Below, piece by piece: positions 10,261 to 18,773 of a DNA stretch of 64,000 bases (positions are counted from its first letter, which is position 1; each line of letters starts with the position of its first letter). The notes below the pieces were generated by a model. The model was not told the origin of the DNA. It searched no databases and saw nothing but the letters and a program-made list of their open reading frames with translations. Location of the stretch: contig NZ_JACFYZ010000005.1 in assembly GCF_015712065.1 (NCBI RefSeq), forward strand, positions 248,001 to 312,000. Direction: 5' to 3'. A program made the translations under genes and the position numbers. This stretch comes from Ectopseudomonas chengduensis (GTDB lineage Bacteria; Pseudomonadota; Gammaproteobacteria; Pseudomonadales; Pseudomonadaceae).

Positions 10261-10788
10261 ATGACCCTCGACGAGCTCAACGCCATTGCTGGCGTGACCG
10301 CCAAACCCGACGTCGCCACCGCCGACTTCGTCTACAACCACACCATGATCCGCGTGAAGGACCTGCAGAAATCCCTGGATTTCTACACCCGCGTACTGGG
10401 TTTCACCCTGCTGGAGAAGAAGGACTTCCCCGACGCCGAGTTCAGCCTGTACTTCCTCGCCCTGATCAATGACAAGTCGCAGATCCCGGCTGACCCGGCG
10501 GCTCGCCATCAATGGCGCAAGTCGATCCCCGGCGTGTTGGAGCTGACCTACAACTACGGCACCGAGAAAGACCCGGAATTTTCCTACCACAGCGGCAACA
10601 GCGACCCGCGCGGCTTCGGTCACCTGTGCGTGTCGGTGCCGGACATCAAAGCGGCCTGCCAGCGCTTCGAAGACCTCGGTGTGGACTTCCAGAAACGCCT
10701 GACCGACGGCCGCATGCGCGACATCGCCTTCATCAAGGACCCGGACGGCTACTGGGTCGAGATCATCCAGTTCACCGAAGTGATCTGA
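10261..10788 (+). CDS. gloA: Lactoylglutathione lyase (glyoxalase I)
   Basis: A 175-residue glyoxalase I that isomerises the methylglyoxal-glutathione hemithioacetal to S-lactoylglutathione. Family metal ligands are visible: NHTMIRVKD near residue 28, GVLELTYNYG near 94, GFGHLCVSV near 120 and YWVEIIQ near 167. The protein is longer than E. coli GloA (about 135 residues) and has an N-terminal arm and inserts, like the zinc-type enzymes of Pseudomonas and eukaryotes; that metal preference is inferred. In-frame ATGs lie upstream at 10207 and 10249, but 10261 has GGAG about 7 bases upstream and matches the usual N-terminus (MTLDELN). A strong bidirectional hairpin follows. Confidence 0.95.
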   Translation: MTLDELNAIAGVTAKPDVATADFVYNHTMIRVKDLQKSLDFYTRVLGFTLLEKKDFPDAEFSLYFLALINDKSQIPADPAARHQWRKSIPGVLELTYNYGTEKDPEFSYHSGNSDPRGFGHLCVSVPDIKAACQRFEDLGVDFQKRLTDGRMRDIAFIKDPDGYWVEIIQFTEVI

Positions 10789-10813
10789 TTCTCGCGTCCG
10801 CGAAAAACGAAAC

Positions 10814-10849
10814 AACGAGGGGCTGTCTCCAGCGAGGCAGCCCCTCGTT
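10814..10849. terminator. Bidirectional terminator between gloA and the YitT-family gene
   Basis: A 12-bp stem (AACGAGGGGCTG with CAGCCCCTCGTT) sits between convergent genes, with A-rich sequence on the left and some T on the right. It may stop transcription from both sides. Confidence 0.7.
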
Positions 10850-10862
10850 CGTTGCCGGGGGT

Positions 10863-11510
10863 TCAGCTGACGCCGACGTAGCGATCCGCCCGGTGATTGA
10901 TCGCCAGCACCAGATTGAGCATTACCGCCCCCAGTACCGATAGCAGCACCTTGTCGGGCGACACCACGAATACCGCCGCTAGTACGATGCTCGCATCGAT
11001 GGCCATCTGCACTGCCCCCGCACGGAAACCGAAGCGCTCCTGCATGTACAGCGCGAGAATGTTCACTCCGCCCAGGCTGGCGCGGTGGCGGAACAGCATA
11101 AGCAACCCCAGGCCCATGGCGGCACCACCGAACAGTGCGGCATACACGGCGCTGAGATGGGCAAAGGCGACCCACTGCGGCGTCAGCTCGGCCAGCAGCG
11201 AAACCAGCAATACTGCGCAGCCTGTGCGCAAGGTGAAACCCCAGCCCATGCGCCAGATACCCAGCAAATAGAACGGCAGGTTGACCAGGCAGAACACCAG
11301 ACCGAACGACCAGCCGGCCTGGTAGTTGGCCAGAAAGGCGATGCCGACGGTGCCGCCTGTCAACAACCCCGCATGGGCGTAGAAGGCGATGCCCAGCGCC
11401 ACCAGAGCGGTACCGAACAGCAGGGCCAGCGCATCTTCCCAGAGTGGATGGCGCACGAAGAGTGCAGCGACGGCGTTCAGTTGCTCGTCGTCGGGCGATT
11501 GCTCAGACAT
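10863..11510 (-). CDS. YitT-family (DUF161) inner-membrane protein
   Basis: A 215-residue protein with five to six hydrophobic segments (for example ALALLFGTALVALGIAFY and GLVFCLVNLPFYLLGIW). The motif GLLTGGTVGIAFL after the first helix and GGVNILALYMQERF in the middle match the YitT/YczE family. Function is unknown; some relatives are linked to transport. MSEQSPDDEQ is taken as the start; an upstream in-frame start at 11534 would add eight residues with no better ribosome site. It is convergent with gloA and separated from it by the hairpin. Confidence 0.8.
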   Translation of the reverse strand: MSEQSPDDEQLNAVAALFVRHPLWEDALALLFGTALVALGIAFYAHAGLLTGGTVGIAFLANYQAGWSFGLVFCLVNLPFYLLGIWRMGWGFTLRTGCAVLLVSLLAELTPQWVAFAHLSAVYAALFGGAAMGLGLLMLFRHRASLGGVNILALYMQERFGFRAGAVQMAIDASIVLAAVFVVSPDKVLLSVLGAVMLNLVLAINHRADRYVGVS

Positions 11511-11622
11511 GTAAAAACCTGCATCAGGATGCACGAAAGAAAGTTACGGCAGAGGCAAGGCAATGGCCATCACGCCGCACAGGGGAATCTGGCGGCAGAG
11601 ATGGCCGGAAAGCTCGGCAGGA

Positions 11623-12141
11623 TTATGCGCCGCGGCGCTCCCACACTTCGAAGGCGTAGAACGGTGTCTCGGGCGAAGCCGGGTGCTCGACGCTGGAGGT
11701 CATGCGCCAGGTAGCCTCGTCGACCTCGGGGAAGAAGGCATCGCCTTCAGGCTCGAGGCCGACACGCGTCAGGTACAGGCGATCAGCCTGGGCCAGGCCC
11801 AGCTCATAGAGCTGCGCGCCGCCGATCAGCATCAGTTCCTCGGCATCCTCGTCACGCGCCCAGGCGTCGGCTCGTTCGATGGCCTCTTCCAGCGTCGCGA
11901 ATACCTCGGCACCTTCCAGGGTCAGGCCCGCCTGGCGACTGACCACGATGTTGAGCCTGCCGGGCAATGGCCGACCGAGCGAATCCCAGGTCTTGCGCCC
12001 CATGATGATCGGCTTGCCGAGCGTCAGCGCCTTGAAATGCTTGAGGTCCGCCGGCAGGTGCCAGGGCAGCTGGTTGTCGCGACCGATCACACGGTTGTGC
12101 GCGAGCGCGGCGATCAGGGAAAGGGGTAGAGTCGTTTTCAT
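11623..12141 (-). CDS. folA: Dihydrofolate reductase
   Basis: A 172-residue DHFR that reduces dihydrofolate to tetrahydrofolate with NADPH. Family motifs are clear: LIAALAHNRVIGRDNQLPWH at residues 8-27, FKALTLGKPIIMGRKTWDSL near 37-56, GRPLPGRLNIVVSR and LMLIGGAQLYEL (NADPH site). Length is typical of chromosomal Pseudomonas FolA. The chosen ATG at 12141 gives the compact N-terminus; a much longer in-frame extension upstream has no DHFR sequence. Its partner in the thymidylate cycle, thyA, lies 5 kb away, also on the minus strand. Confidence 0.96.
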   Translation of the reverse strand: MKTTLPLSLIAALAHNRVIGRDNQLPWHLPADLKHFKALTLGKPIIMGRKTWDSLGRPLPGRLNIVVSRQAGLTLEGAEVFATLEEAIERADAWARDEDAEELMLIGGAQLYELGLAQADRLYLTRVGLEPEGDAFFPEVDEATWRMTSSVEHPASPETPFYAFEVWERRGA

Positions 12142-12268
12142 GGCCGCGAGCATAGCAGAGCACCCAGCGGCCTCGCAGCCCACCTGTGGCCGAAGCAACG
12201 CTGTCGTCGTATCGTCACATTCGCCGTAGCAGGCTAGCGGCTGAATCCACGAGCAAGGAGCTAGCGTC

Positions 12269-13411
12269 ATGTCTAAATCACTATCTGCCTGGATATTGGG
12301 CGTCACACTGCTGCCACTGTCGGTCTTCGCCAGCCCGACTCCGGATAACGTCCAGGCCGCCATCGACTGGGCCCAGCAGCAACCCAGCGCCAAGCAACCC
12401 CAGACCTGGGACACCAAGGCTCCACTGGTGATCGCCCACCGGGGTGCCAGCGGTTACGCGCCCGAGCACACCCTGGCCGCCTACGCGTTGGCGGCCTTGC
12501 AAGGCGCCGACTACATCGAGCCCGACCTGGTGATGACCCGCGACGGCCAACTGGTCGCCCGTCACGACAACGAACTGGGATTGACCACCGACGTGGCGCA
12601 GCGCCCCGAATTCGCTGACCGCAAACGCACCCAGAGCGTCGACGGGCGCAGCCTGGAAGGCTGGTTCAGTGAGGACTTCACCCTGGCCGAGCTGAAAACC
12701 CTGCGCGCCATCGAACGCATCCCGCAGCAGCGGCCGGGCAATACCCGCTTCAATGGCCAGTTCGAGATTCCCACACTGCAGGAGATCATCGATCTGGTGA
12801 AACGGCTGGAAGCCCTCCAGCAACGGACCCTGGGTTTGTACCCGGAAACCAAGCACCCCACCCACTTCCAGCACCTCGACCTGGCCATGGAGAAACCGCT
12901 GCTGGCGGTGCTCGAACGCAACGGCTATGACAGCGCCGACGCGCCCGTTTTCATCCAGTCCTTCGAAGTGGATAACCTCAAGACACTGAGCAAACTGACC
13001 CCAATCCGCCTGGTGCAGCTGCTGTGGATAGAGGGCCAACCCTACGATCAGCAGGTACTGGGCAGTGACCTTGGCTATCAACAGATGATCACGCCAGAAG
13101 GCCTGAAAAACATCGCGAGTTACGCCGTCGGCATCGGTCCGGAGAAAGGCATGATCATCCCGCGTGATGCCGCCGGTAACCTGACCGCGCCGACCAGCCT
13201 GGTACGTGACGCCCATGCTGCCGGGCTCAAGGTGCACCCCTATACCTTCCGCGCCGAGAACGCCTTCCTACCCACCAGCCTGCGCAGTGGCGACGTACCA
13301 AGTAATCGCGGCGACATCGATGCCGAGCTGCGCGCCTTCCTTGCCACCGGCATTGACGGCCTGTTCATCGACCAACCGGACATCGCCGTGCGGTTGCGCC
13401 AGCAGCGCTGA
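12269..13411 (+). CDS. glpQ: Periplasmic glycerophosphodiester phosphodiesterase
   Basis: A 380-residue secreted GlpQ-type enzyme that releases glycerol 3-phosphate from glycerophosphodiesters. A signal peptide (hydrophobic WILGVTLLPLSV, cleavage likely after VFA at residue 21) directs it to the periplasm. Catalytic motifs follow: IAHRGASGYAPEHT near residue 55 (general acid/base histidine and substrate arginine), DYIEPDLVMTRDGQLVARHD near 79-98 (metal-binding acid pair and second histidine) and PETKHPTHF in the middle of the barrel. Length and inserts fit the E. coli GlpQ type and not the shorter cytoplasmic UgpQ. The start follows AAGGAG. A 13-bp perfect inverted repeat lies just after the stop. 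Confidence 0.93.
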   Translation: MSKSLSAWILGVTLLPLSVFASPTPDNVQAAIDWAQQQPSAKQPQTWDTKAPLVIAHRGASGYAPEHTLAAYALAALQGADYIEPDLVMTRDGQLVARHDNELGLTTDVAQRPEFADRKRTQSVDGRSLEGWFSEDFTLAELKTLRAIERIPQQRPGNTRFNGQFEIPTLQEIIDLVKRLEALQQRTLGLYPETKHPTHFQHLDLAMEKPLLAVLERNGYDSADAPVFIQSFEVDNLKTLSKLTPIRLVQLLWIEGQPYDQQVLGSDLGYQQMITPEGLKNIASYAVGIGPEKGMIIPRDAAGNLTAPTSLVRDAHAAGLKVHPYTFRAENAFLPTSLRSGDVPSNRGDIDAELRAFLATGIDGLFIDQPDIAVRLRQQR

Positions 13412-13423
13412 TTAGCACCAAGG

Positions 13424-13455
13424 CGGATCAGGGGTTATCCTCAACCCCTGATCCG
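13424..13455. repeat. Perfect 13-bp inverted repeat after glpQ
   Basis: The arms CGGATCAGGGGTT and AACCCCTGATCCG are separated by six bases. No T run follows on either strand, so it may be an attenuating or 3'-end-stabilising hairpin and not a classical terminator. It ends 16 bases before the DUF2868 GTG start. Confidence 0.6.
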
Positions 13456-13471
13456 AACGACGAGACGCCGC

Positions 13472-14863
13472 GTGACAGACGCCTCCTCCCCCACGACCTT
13501 CCAACGCCTCTGGCTCAGCGAGACCATTCGCTTGCGCGAGGAACACGCTGGCCCACTCGAGGACAGCGAGGCCAATCGCCTGGCCCGTGCCGAGCAGGTT
13601 GACCTGGCCGAGCGCATCCAGCACCGCGCCCTGCTGCTCGCCCGTCGTGATGGTCAGTGGCAGGCGCTGCTGCACTGGCTGCAGGGCGCACGCCTGGCCG
13701 GTCTGCTGCTGGCGCTGTTGGCCCTGCTCAGCGGCTTCGGCCTGGCTCTGGCTGCGTTGGGTGACGGGCGCCAACCCGTCAATGTGTTCTGGGCGCTGGG
13801 CAGCCTGCTCGGGCTCAATCTGCTGATGCTGCTTGGCTGGCTGCTGGGTCTGCTGCTGACCCGCGACCACCCTGGCGCGCTCGGTCGCCTGTGGCTGTGG
13901 CTTAGCGAAAAACTGGCACGCGACGCCAGCGCCGCGCAGTTGGCCCCGGCCCTGCTACTGATGCTGCAACGCCAGCGCCTAACCCGCTGGGGCCTGGGTC
14001 TGATGGTCAACGGCCTGTGGGCGCTGGCCATGCTCGCGGCATTGGCCACCCTGCTGTTGCTGCTCGCCACGCGCCGCTACGGCTTCGTCTGGGAAACCAC
14101 CATTCTTGGTGGCGACACCTTCATCGCCCTGACCCAGGCCATCGGCGCCCTGCCCGCGCTGCTCGGCTTCAGCCTGCCGGACATCGAGGTCATTCGTGCC
14201 AGCGGCGATGCCGCTATCGCCAGTGAAACGGCCCGGCAGAGCTGGGCCGGCTGGCTGGTCGGCGTGGTGTTGGTCTACGGCCTGCTGCCGCGCCTACTGC
14301 TGGCGCTGCTGTGCCTGTGGCGCTGGCAATCCGGAAAAGGCGCGCTGCGCCTGGATCTCGACCTGCCGGGCTACAGCCTGCTGCGCCAGCGCCTGCAACC
14401 GGACAGCGAACGTCTCGGTGTCTGCGACCTGGCGCCAGCAGCTCTGCATCAGCCGCAAGGCGGCACCAATTCCCAAGCTGGCAGCGGCGCCCTCCTGCTC
14501 GGCATCGAACTGGACGAGCGTCGCCCCTGGCCGCCCGCGCCGCTACCCAAGGGCGTGGCCGATGCCGGAGTGATCGATAGCCGCGAACAGCGCCGCCAGT
14601 TGCTCGAACAACTGACCCGCTTCCCACCCGAACGTCTGGCCATTGCTTGCGACCCGCGCCGCTCACCGGATCGCGGCACCCTGGCGCTGCTCGGCGAACT
14701 GGCGCGTTGTGCGAGCGCCACGCGCGTCTGGCTGCTACCGCCGACGCCCGGTGAGAGCCTGGACAGCGCGCGCCTGACAGACTGGCACCAGGCCCTCGGC
14801 ACCCTAGGGCTGACCCACGGTGATACGGCGCCGCTGAACTGGCTGGAGAGCGGACATGACTAG
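13472..14863 (+). CDS. DUF2868 membrane protein
   Basis: A 463-residue protein of the DUF2868 family. The N-terminal 70 residues are charged, then four hydrophobic segments follow at about 72-95, 108-130, 180-200 and 255-285 (for example LAGLLLALLALLSGFGLALA). The remaining C-terminal part is soluble, with short dinucleotide-binding-like stretches. It starts with GTG. In pseudomonads this family is found directly upstream of a DUF3482 GTPase, as here, so the two probably work together at the inner membrane; the process is unknown. A REP pair lies in the 138-bp gap between them. Confidence 0.85.
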   Translation: MTDASSPTTFQRLWLSETIRLREEHAGPLEDSEANRLARAEQVDLAERIQHRALLLARRDGQWQALLHWLQGARLAGLLLALLALLSGFGLALAALGDGRQPVNVFWALGSLLGLNLLMLLGWLLGLLLTRDHPGALGRLWLWLSEKLARDASAAQLAPALLLMLQRQRLTRWGLGLMVNGLWALAMLAALATLLLLLATRRYGFVWETTILGGDTFIALTQAIGALPALLGFSLPDIEVIRASGDAAIASETARQSWAGWLVGVVLVYGLLPRLLLALLCLWRWQSGKGALRLDLDLPGYSLLRQRLQPDSERLGVCDLAPAALHQPQGGTNSQAGSGALLLGIELDERRPWPPAPLPKGVADAGVIDSREQRRQLLEQLTRFPPERLAIACDPRRSPDRGTLALLGELARCASATRVWLLPPTPGESLDSARLTDWHQALGTLGLTHGDTAPLNWLESGHD

Positions 14864-14888
14864 AGAGCCGCAGGCACACGGGCTTCAT

Positions 14889-14956
14889 GTAGGAGCGAGC
14901 TCTGCTCGCGAAGCTTTTGCCGTTTGCCATGGTTCGCGAGCAGAGCTCGCTCCTAC
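14889..14956. repeat. REP pair (GTAGGAGCGAGC type) between DUF2868 and DUF3482 genes
   Basis: Two inverted copies of GTAGGAGCGAGCTCTGCTCG separated by about 20 bases form one long hairpin. It lies inside what is otherwise a co-directional two-gene unit. The same type recurs at 37048-37105. Confidence 0.85.
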
Positions 14957-15001
14957 CTCAATGCACGCTCTGCTTCCGGGCTACCCGGCCGAGACCACGC
15001 C

Positions 15002-16384
15002 ATGAGCCCACCACTGAAACTGGCCCTGGTCGGCCATACCAATGTCGGCAAGACCTCGCTGCTGCGCACCCTGACCCGCGACATCGACTTCGGCGAAGTC
15101 TCGCCCCGCGCCAGCACCACCCGGCATGTCGAAGGTGCGCGCCTGTCAGTGGATGGCCAGGCGCTGCTGGAGCTGTACGACACCCCCGGCCTGGAAGACG
15201 CCATCGCCCTGCTCGACTACCTGGAGCGCCTCGACCGTCCCGGTGAACGCCTGGACGGCCCGGCGCGCCTGGCGCGTTTTCTCGAAGGCAGCGAGGCGCG
15301 CCAGCGCTACGAACAGGAGGCCAAGGTATTGCGTCAGCTGCTGGCCTCCGACGCCGGCCTGTATGTGATCGACGTGCGTGAGCCGGTGCTGGCCAAGTAC
15401 CGCGACGAACTGGCGGTGCTGACCATGTGTGGCCGGCCGCTGCTGCCGGTGCTCAACTTTGTCGCCAGCGCCAGCCACCGCGAAGGTGAATGGCGCGAAG
15501 CCCTGGCTCGCCTCGGCCTGCATGCCCTGGTGGCCTTCGACAGCGTGGCGCCACCGGAAGATGGCGAACGACGCCTGTACGAAAGCCTGGCTCTGCTGCT
15601 GGAGCGTTCGCGTTCCCAGTTGCAACGCCTGATCGAGGATCACGAAGCACAGCGCCAGGCCCGTCGACAGGCCGGCAACCGGCTGATCGCCGAACTGCTG
15701 ATCGACTGCGCCGCCTGCCGCCGCAGCGTCGCCGCCCAGCCGGTGCTGGAACAGGGCGCCATTTCTGAGCTGCGCGATGCGATTCGCCAACGCGAGCAGC
15801 GCTGCGTCGAGGCCCTATTGCGCCTGTATGCCTTCCGCAGCAGCGATGCCAAAGCGGCCGATCTACCCTTGCTCGACGGCCGCTGGGGCGACGACCTGTT
15901 CAACCCGGAAACGCTGAAGCAACTGGGCATCAAGGTCGGTGGCGGCATGGCGGCCGGCGCCGCCACGGGCGTCGGCGTCGACCTGCTGGTCGGTGGCATC
16001 ACCCTGGGCGCTGCCGCAGCGCTGGGTGCGGTGATCGGCGGCAGTGCACAGACCCTGCGCAACTACGGGGAACGACTGAAGGGAAAACTCAAGGGCCAGC
16101 GCGAGCTGACCGTCGACGATGCTGTACTGCGCCTGCTCGCCCTGCGTCAGCAGCAACTGCTGGCTGCACTGAACGTACGTGGACACGCCGCGGTGGACGC
16201 CATCACCCTCAACGCACCTCAGGAAACCCTGTGGCGCCAGGGCAAGCTACCGGCGCCACTTAACGTGGCACGGGCGCATCCCGAATGGTCATCACTCAAT
16301 CCCGGCGCACGCCTGGAAGAGGCCGAACGCGCCGAACAGGTAGAGCGCCTGCGCAGCGACCTTTCCATGCAACCGGTGGGCTGA
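15002..16384 (+). CDS. DUF3482 GTPase, Era/YfjP-like
   Basis: A 460-residue P-loop GTPase. The G1 motif is GHTNVGKTSL at residues 11-20, and the G3 region is YDTPGLED near 60. The expected G4 N-K-x-D appears degenerate (PVLNFVASA near 150), so nucleotide specificity is unsure. The C-terminal half is the DUF3482 domain with a glycine/alanine-rich hydrophobic hairpin (GGGMAAGAATGVGVDLLVGG) that probably touches the membrane. It pairs with the upstream DUF2868 membrane protein. The first ATG with the G1 motif close behind is 15002; in-frame codons further up run through the REP. The last codons and the TGA stop lie inside another REP (16375-16396). Confidence 0.87.
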   Translation: MSPPLKLALVGHTNVGKTSLLRTLTRDIDFGEVSPRASTTRHVEGARLSVDGQALLELYDTPGLEDAIALLDYLERLDRPGERLDGPARLARFLEGSEARQRYEQEAKVLRQLLASDAGLYVIDVREPVLAKYRDELAVLTMCGRPLLPVLNFVASASHREGEWREALARLGLHALVAFDSVAPPEDGERRLYESLALLLERSRSQLQRLIEDHEAQRQARRQAGNRLIAELLIDCAACRRSVAAQPVLEQGAISELRDAIRQREQRCVEALLRLYAFRSSDAKAADLPLLDGRWGDDLFNPETLKQLGIKVGGGMAAGAATGVGVDLLVGGITLGAAAALGAVIGGSAQTLRNYGERLKGKLKGQRELTVDDAVLRLLALRQQQLLAALNVRGHAAVDAITLNAPQETLWRQGKLPAPLNVARAHPEWSSLNPGARLEEAERAEQVERLRSDLSMQPVG

Positions 16385-16440
16385 AGCCCACCCTACGCGA
16401 TGAGTGATAGTTATCTGTAGGGTGGGCTTCAGCCCACCAA
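16375..16440. repeat. REP pair flanking the RAYT gene, left side
   Basis: Two units (16375-16396 minus orientation, 16417-16440 plus orientation) share the core GTAGGGTGGGCTTCAGCCCA. They overlap the end of the DUF3482 gene and stop four bases before the end of the RAYT gene. Confidence 0.88.
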
Positions 16441-16443
16441 TAC

Positions 16444-16971
16444 CTACTCCCCAAACTCGCCATCACCATCATCCCGCCCACCCCAATCTGCAGGCAGGAG
16501 CCCGCGCGCGACATAACGGTGGCAGCTCGAATAAGGCCAGTCGCCAACCTGACTCACCAGGCCGTGCTTTACCGGGTTGAAATGGATGTAGTCGACATGC
16601 CTTGCGAGATCCTCCTCATCACGGATGCGGTGCTCCCAGAAGCGTCTCTGCCAGACTCCCTTCTCACGCCTTCTGGATTTGCTGGCGCTGACAGACGCCA
16701 TGGCGGGTAGAGCCCGAGAAAACTGGCTTTTGATCAATGCCCAACGCTGGGAATAGTCGCGGTCATCCTCAGGCAGTTCCCAAACAGCATGCAGATGGTC
16801 GGGTAGAACACAGATGGCGACGGTCTTGAACGGCATGCGCTTGCTGGCCTCGACGTAGACCTGGCGCAGCAGCGCAATTTCCTCCACCAGTAAGCGGGAA
16901 CGACGATCAACGAGAGTGACCGTGAAGAAGTAGGTTGCACCGGGAATCCGTTCGCGGCGGTAGTGGGGCAT
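16444..16971 (-). CDS. REP-associated tyrosine transposase (RAYT)
   Basis: A 175-residue Y1-HUH nuclease of the TnpA-REP family, thought to mobilise REP/REPIN repeats and usually present as one stationary copy per genome. The HUH motif is HLH at residues 59-61 (LPDHLHAVWELPEDD) and the catalytic tyrosine is probably Y128 in DYIHFNPVKHGL. The N-terminus (MPHYRRERIPGATYFFTVTL) and WPYSSCHRY near the C-terminus are family signatures. REP units of one type flank it on both sides, as expected for a RAYT and its cognate repeats. It has no IS ends of its own. The reading frame is intact, so it may be active. Confidence 0.92.
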   Translation of the reverse strand: MPHYRRERIPGATYFFTVTLVDRRSRLLVEEIALLRQVYVEASKRMPFKTVAICVLPDHLHAVWELPEDDRDYSQRWALIKSQFSRALPAMASVSASKSRRREKGVWQRRFWEHRIRDEEDLARHVDYIHFNPVKHGLVSQVGDWPYSSCHRYVARGLLPADWGGRDDGDGEFGE

Positions 16972-17031
16972 GGGCAGTCCTTTGCCTGTTGGGTGTCGGT
17001 GAAGGGGCCGGCGGCAACGGATTGGTGAATC

Positions 17032-17149
17032 GGTGGGCTGAAGCCCACCCTACAAGAAACGCCACCCGGCCCACCCTACATCCTAGTAGAGCTTCGTGAC
17101 GCTGCCAGACCGTAAGGTGGGCCGGGCGGCGCTCCGCTTTTGCCCACCA
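17032..17149. repeat. REP cluster flanking the RAYT gene, right side
   Basis: A complete unit at 17032-17053 (GGTGGGCTGAAGCCCACCC then TAC), a partial unit ending GGCCCACCCTAC at 17079, and a diverged unit at 17112-17149 (GTAAGGTGGGCCGGGCGG). It fills the gap between the RAYT promoter region and the thyA end. Confidence 0.8.
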
Positions 17150-17168
17150 GAGCCCACCCACTTCTATC

Positions 17169-17963
17169 TCACACTGCCACCGGCGCCTTGATATGCGGGT
17201 GCGCTTCGTAGCCGACCAGTTCGAAGTCCTCGAATTTGAAGGCCAGCAGATCCTTCACCTCGGGGTTGAGCTTCATGGTCGGCAGCGGCAGCGGCTGGCG
17301 GGTCAGTTGCAGATCAGTTTGCTCGATGTGGTTGGCGTACAGGTGGCAGTCGCCGCCGGTCCAGATGAACTCGCCCGGCTGCAGGTTGCACACCTGCGCC
17401 ACCATCAGCGTCAGCAGCGCGTAGCTGGCGATGTTGAAAGGCACGCCGAGGAAGATGTCTGCCGAACGCTGATAGAGCTGGCAGGAGAGCTTGCCGTCTG
17501 CCACGTAGAACTGGAACAGCGCGTGGCACGGTGGCAGGGCCATCTGCTCGACCAGCGCGGGGTTCCAGGCCGAGACGATCAGGCGGCGCGAATCCGGGTT
17601 CTTCTTGATCATCTCGATCAGCTTGGCGATCTGGTCGATGGACTCGCCATTGGGCGCCGACCAGCTGCGCCACTGGTAGCCGTAGACTGGGCCGAGATCA
17701 CCGTTCTCGTCGGCCCACTCGTCCCAGATGGAAACACCGTTTTCCTTCAGATAACGGATATTGGTGTCGCCCTGCAGGAACCACAGCAGCTCGTGGATGA
17801 TCGAGCGCAGGTGACACTTCTTGGTGGTGACGATGGGGAAGCCAGCGGCCAGGTCGAAGCGCATCTGGTAGCCGAACACGCTGTAGGTGCCGGTACCGGT
17901 GCGATCTTCCTTGAAGGTGCCGTGCTCGCGCACGTGGCGCATCAGGTCGAGGTACTGTTTCAT
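17169..17963 (-). CDS. thyA: Thymidylate synthase
   Basis: A 264-residue ThyA, the exact length of the E. coli enzyme. It methylates dUMP to dTMP using methylene-tetrahydrofolate. The catalytic cysteine is in [13 protein letters not shown] near residue 146, and the dUMP-binding region [10 protein letters not shown] and the [18 protein letters not shown] stretch are intact. The ATG overlaps the lgt stop by one base (TGATG), which implies translational coupling in an lgt-thyA operon; the longer upstream frame is lgt sequence read out of frame and was discarded. REP repeats follow the stop. Confidence 0.98.
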   Translation of the reverse strand: MKQYLDLMRHVREHGTFKEDRTGTGTYSVFGYQMRFDLAAGFPIVTTKKCHLRSIIHELLWFLQGDTNIRYLKENGVSIWDEWADENGDLGPVYGYQWRSWSAPNGESIDQIAKLIEMIKKNPDSRRLIVSAWNPALVEQMALPPCHALFQFYVADGKLSCQLYQRSADIFLGVPFNIASYALLTLMVAQVCNLQPGEFIWTGGDCHLYANHIEQTDLQLTRQPLPLPTMKLNPEVKDLLAFKFEDFELVGYEAHPHIKAPVAV

Positions 17964-18763
17964 CAGACGGCTCCTTGTACGGGCTGGCGCTTGTAGGCGT
18001 AGGCGATCAGGCCGATACCGCCGAGGATCATCGGCAGGCAGAGGATCTGGCCCATGGTCAGCCAGCCCCAGGCCAGGTAGCCCAGCTGGGCATCCGGCAC
18101 ACGAACGAATTCGACGATGAAGCGGAACACCCCGTAGCACGCGGCGAACATACCGGACACCGCCATGGTGGGGCGCGGTTTACGCGAATAGAACCAGAGG
18201 ATGGTGAACAGCGCCACGCCCTCCAGGGCGAACTGATACAGCTGCGACGGATGGCGCGCCAGTTGCTCAGGGTCGGTGGGGAAGACCATCGCCCAGGGCA
18301 CATCGGTGGCCTTGCCCCACAGCTCGGCATTGATGAAGTTGCCGATGCGCCCGGCGCCCAGCCCGATCGGCACCAGTGGCGCGATGAAGTCCATCAGCTC
18401 GAAGAAGCTCTTGCCGTTGCGCTTGCCGAACCACCAGGTCGCCAGCATCACCCCGATCAGCCCGCCGTGGAAGGACATGCCGCCCTCCCAGACTCGCAGG
18501 ATCTTCGCCGGCTCGGCGATATAGGCGGCAAAGTCATAGAAGAACACGTAGCCCAGACGGCCACCGAGAATCACCCCCATGGCCACCCAGAACACCAGGT
18601 CGGACAGCTTGTCCTTGGTCCAGGTAGCATCGAAACGCTCCAGCCGGCGCGAGGCCAGCCACCAGGCACCACCGATGCCGACCAGGTACATCAGACCGTA
18701 CCAGTGGATTTTCAGGGGACCGAGGGCGATGGCCACCGGGTCGATCTGCGGATAAGGCAGCAT
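17963..18763 (-). CDS. lgt: Prolipoprotein diacylglyceryl transferase
   Basis: A 266-residue inner-membrane enzyme that moves diacylglyceryl from phosphatidylglycerol to the lipobox cysteine of prolipoproteins. The Lgt signature [13 protein letters not shown] is present near residue 143, preceded by [11 protein letters not shown] near 100. Seven hydrophobic segments are visible. It is the middle gene of a minus-strand set: TSUP protein, lgt, thyA, with a 10-bp gap on one side and a one-base overlap on the other. Length is normal. Confidence 0.97.
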   Translation of the reverse strand: MLPYPQIDPVAIALGPLKIHWYGLMYLVGIGGAWWLASRRLERFDATWTKDKLSDLVFWVAMGVILGGRLGYVFFYDFAAYIAEPAKILRVWEGGMSFHGGLIGVMLATWWFGKRNGKSFFELMDFIAPLVPIGLGAGRIGNFINAELWGKATDVPWAMVFPTDPEQLARHPSQLYQFALEGVALFTILWFYSRKPRPTMAVSGMFAACYGVFRFIVEFVRVPDAQLGYLAWGWLTMGQILCLPMILGGIGLIAYAYKRQPVQGAV

Positions 18764-18773
18764 CCAGGACTCC

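Noticed and set aside
17964-18140. N-terminal extension of thyA
   Set aside because: The extra residues are lgt sequence read in another frame, and 17963 gives the exact 264-residue ThyA.
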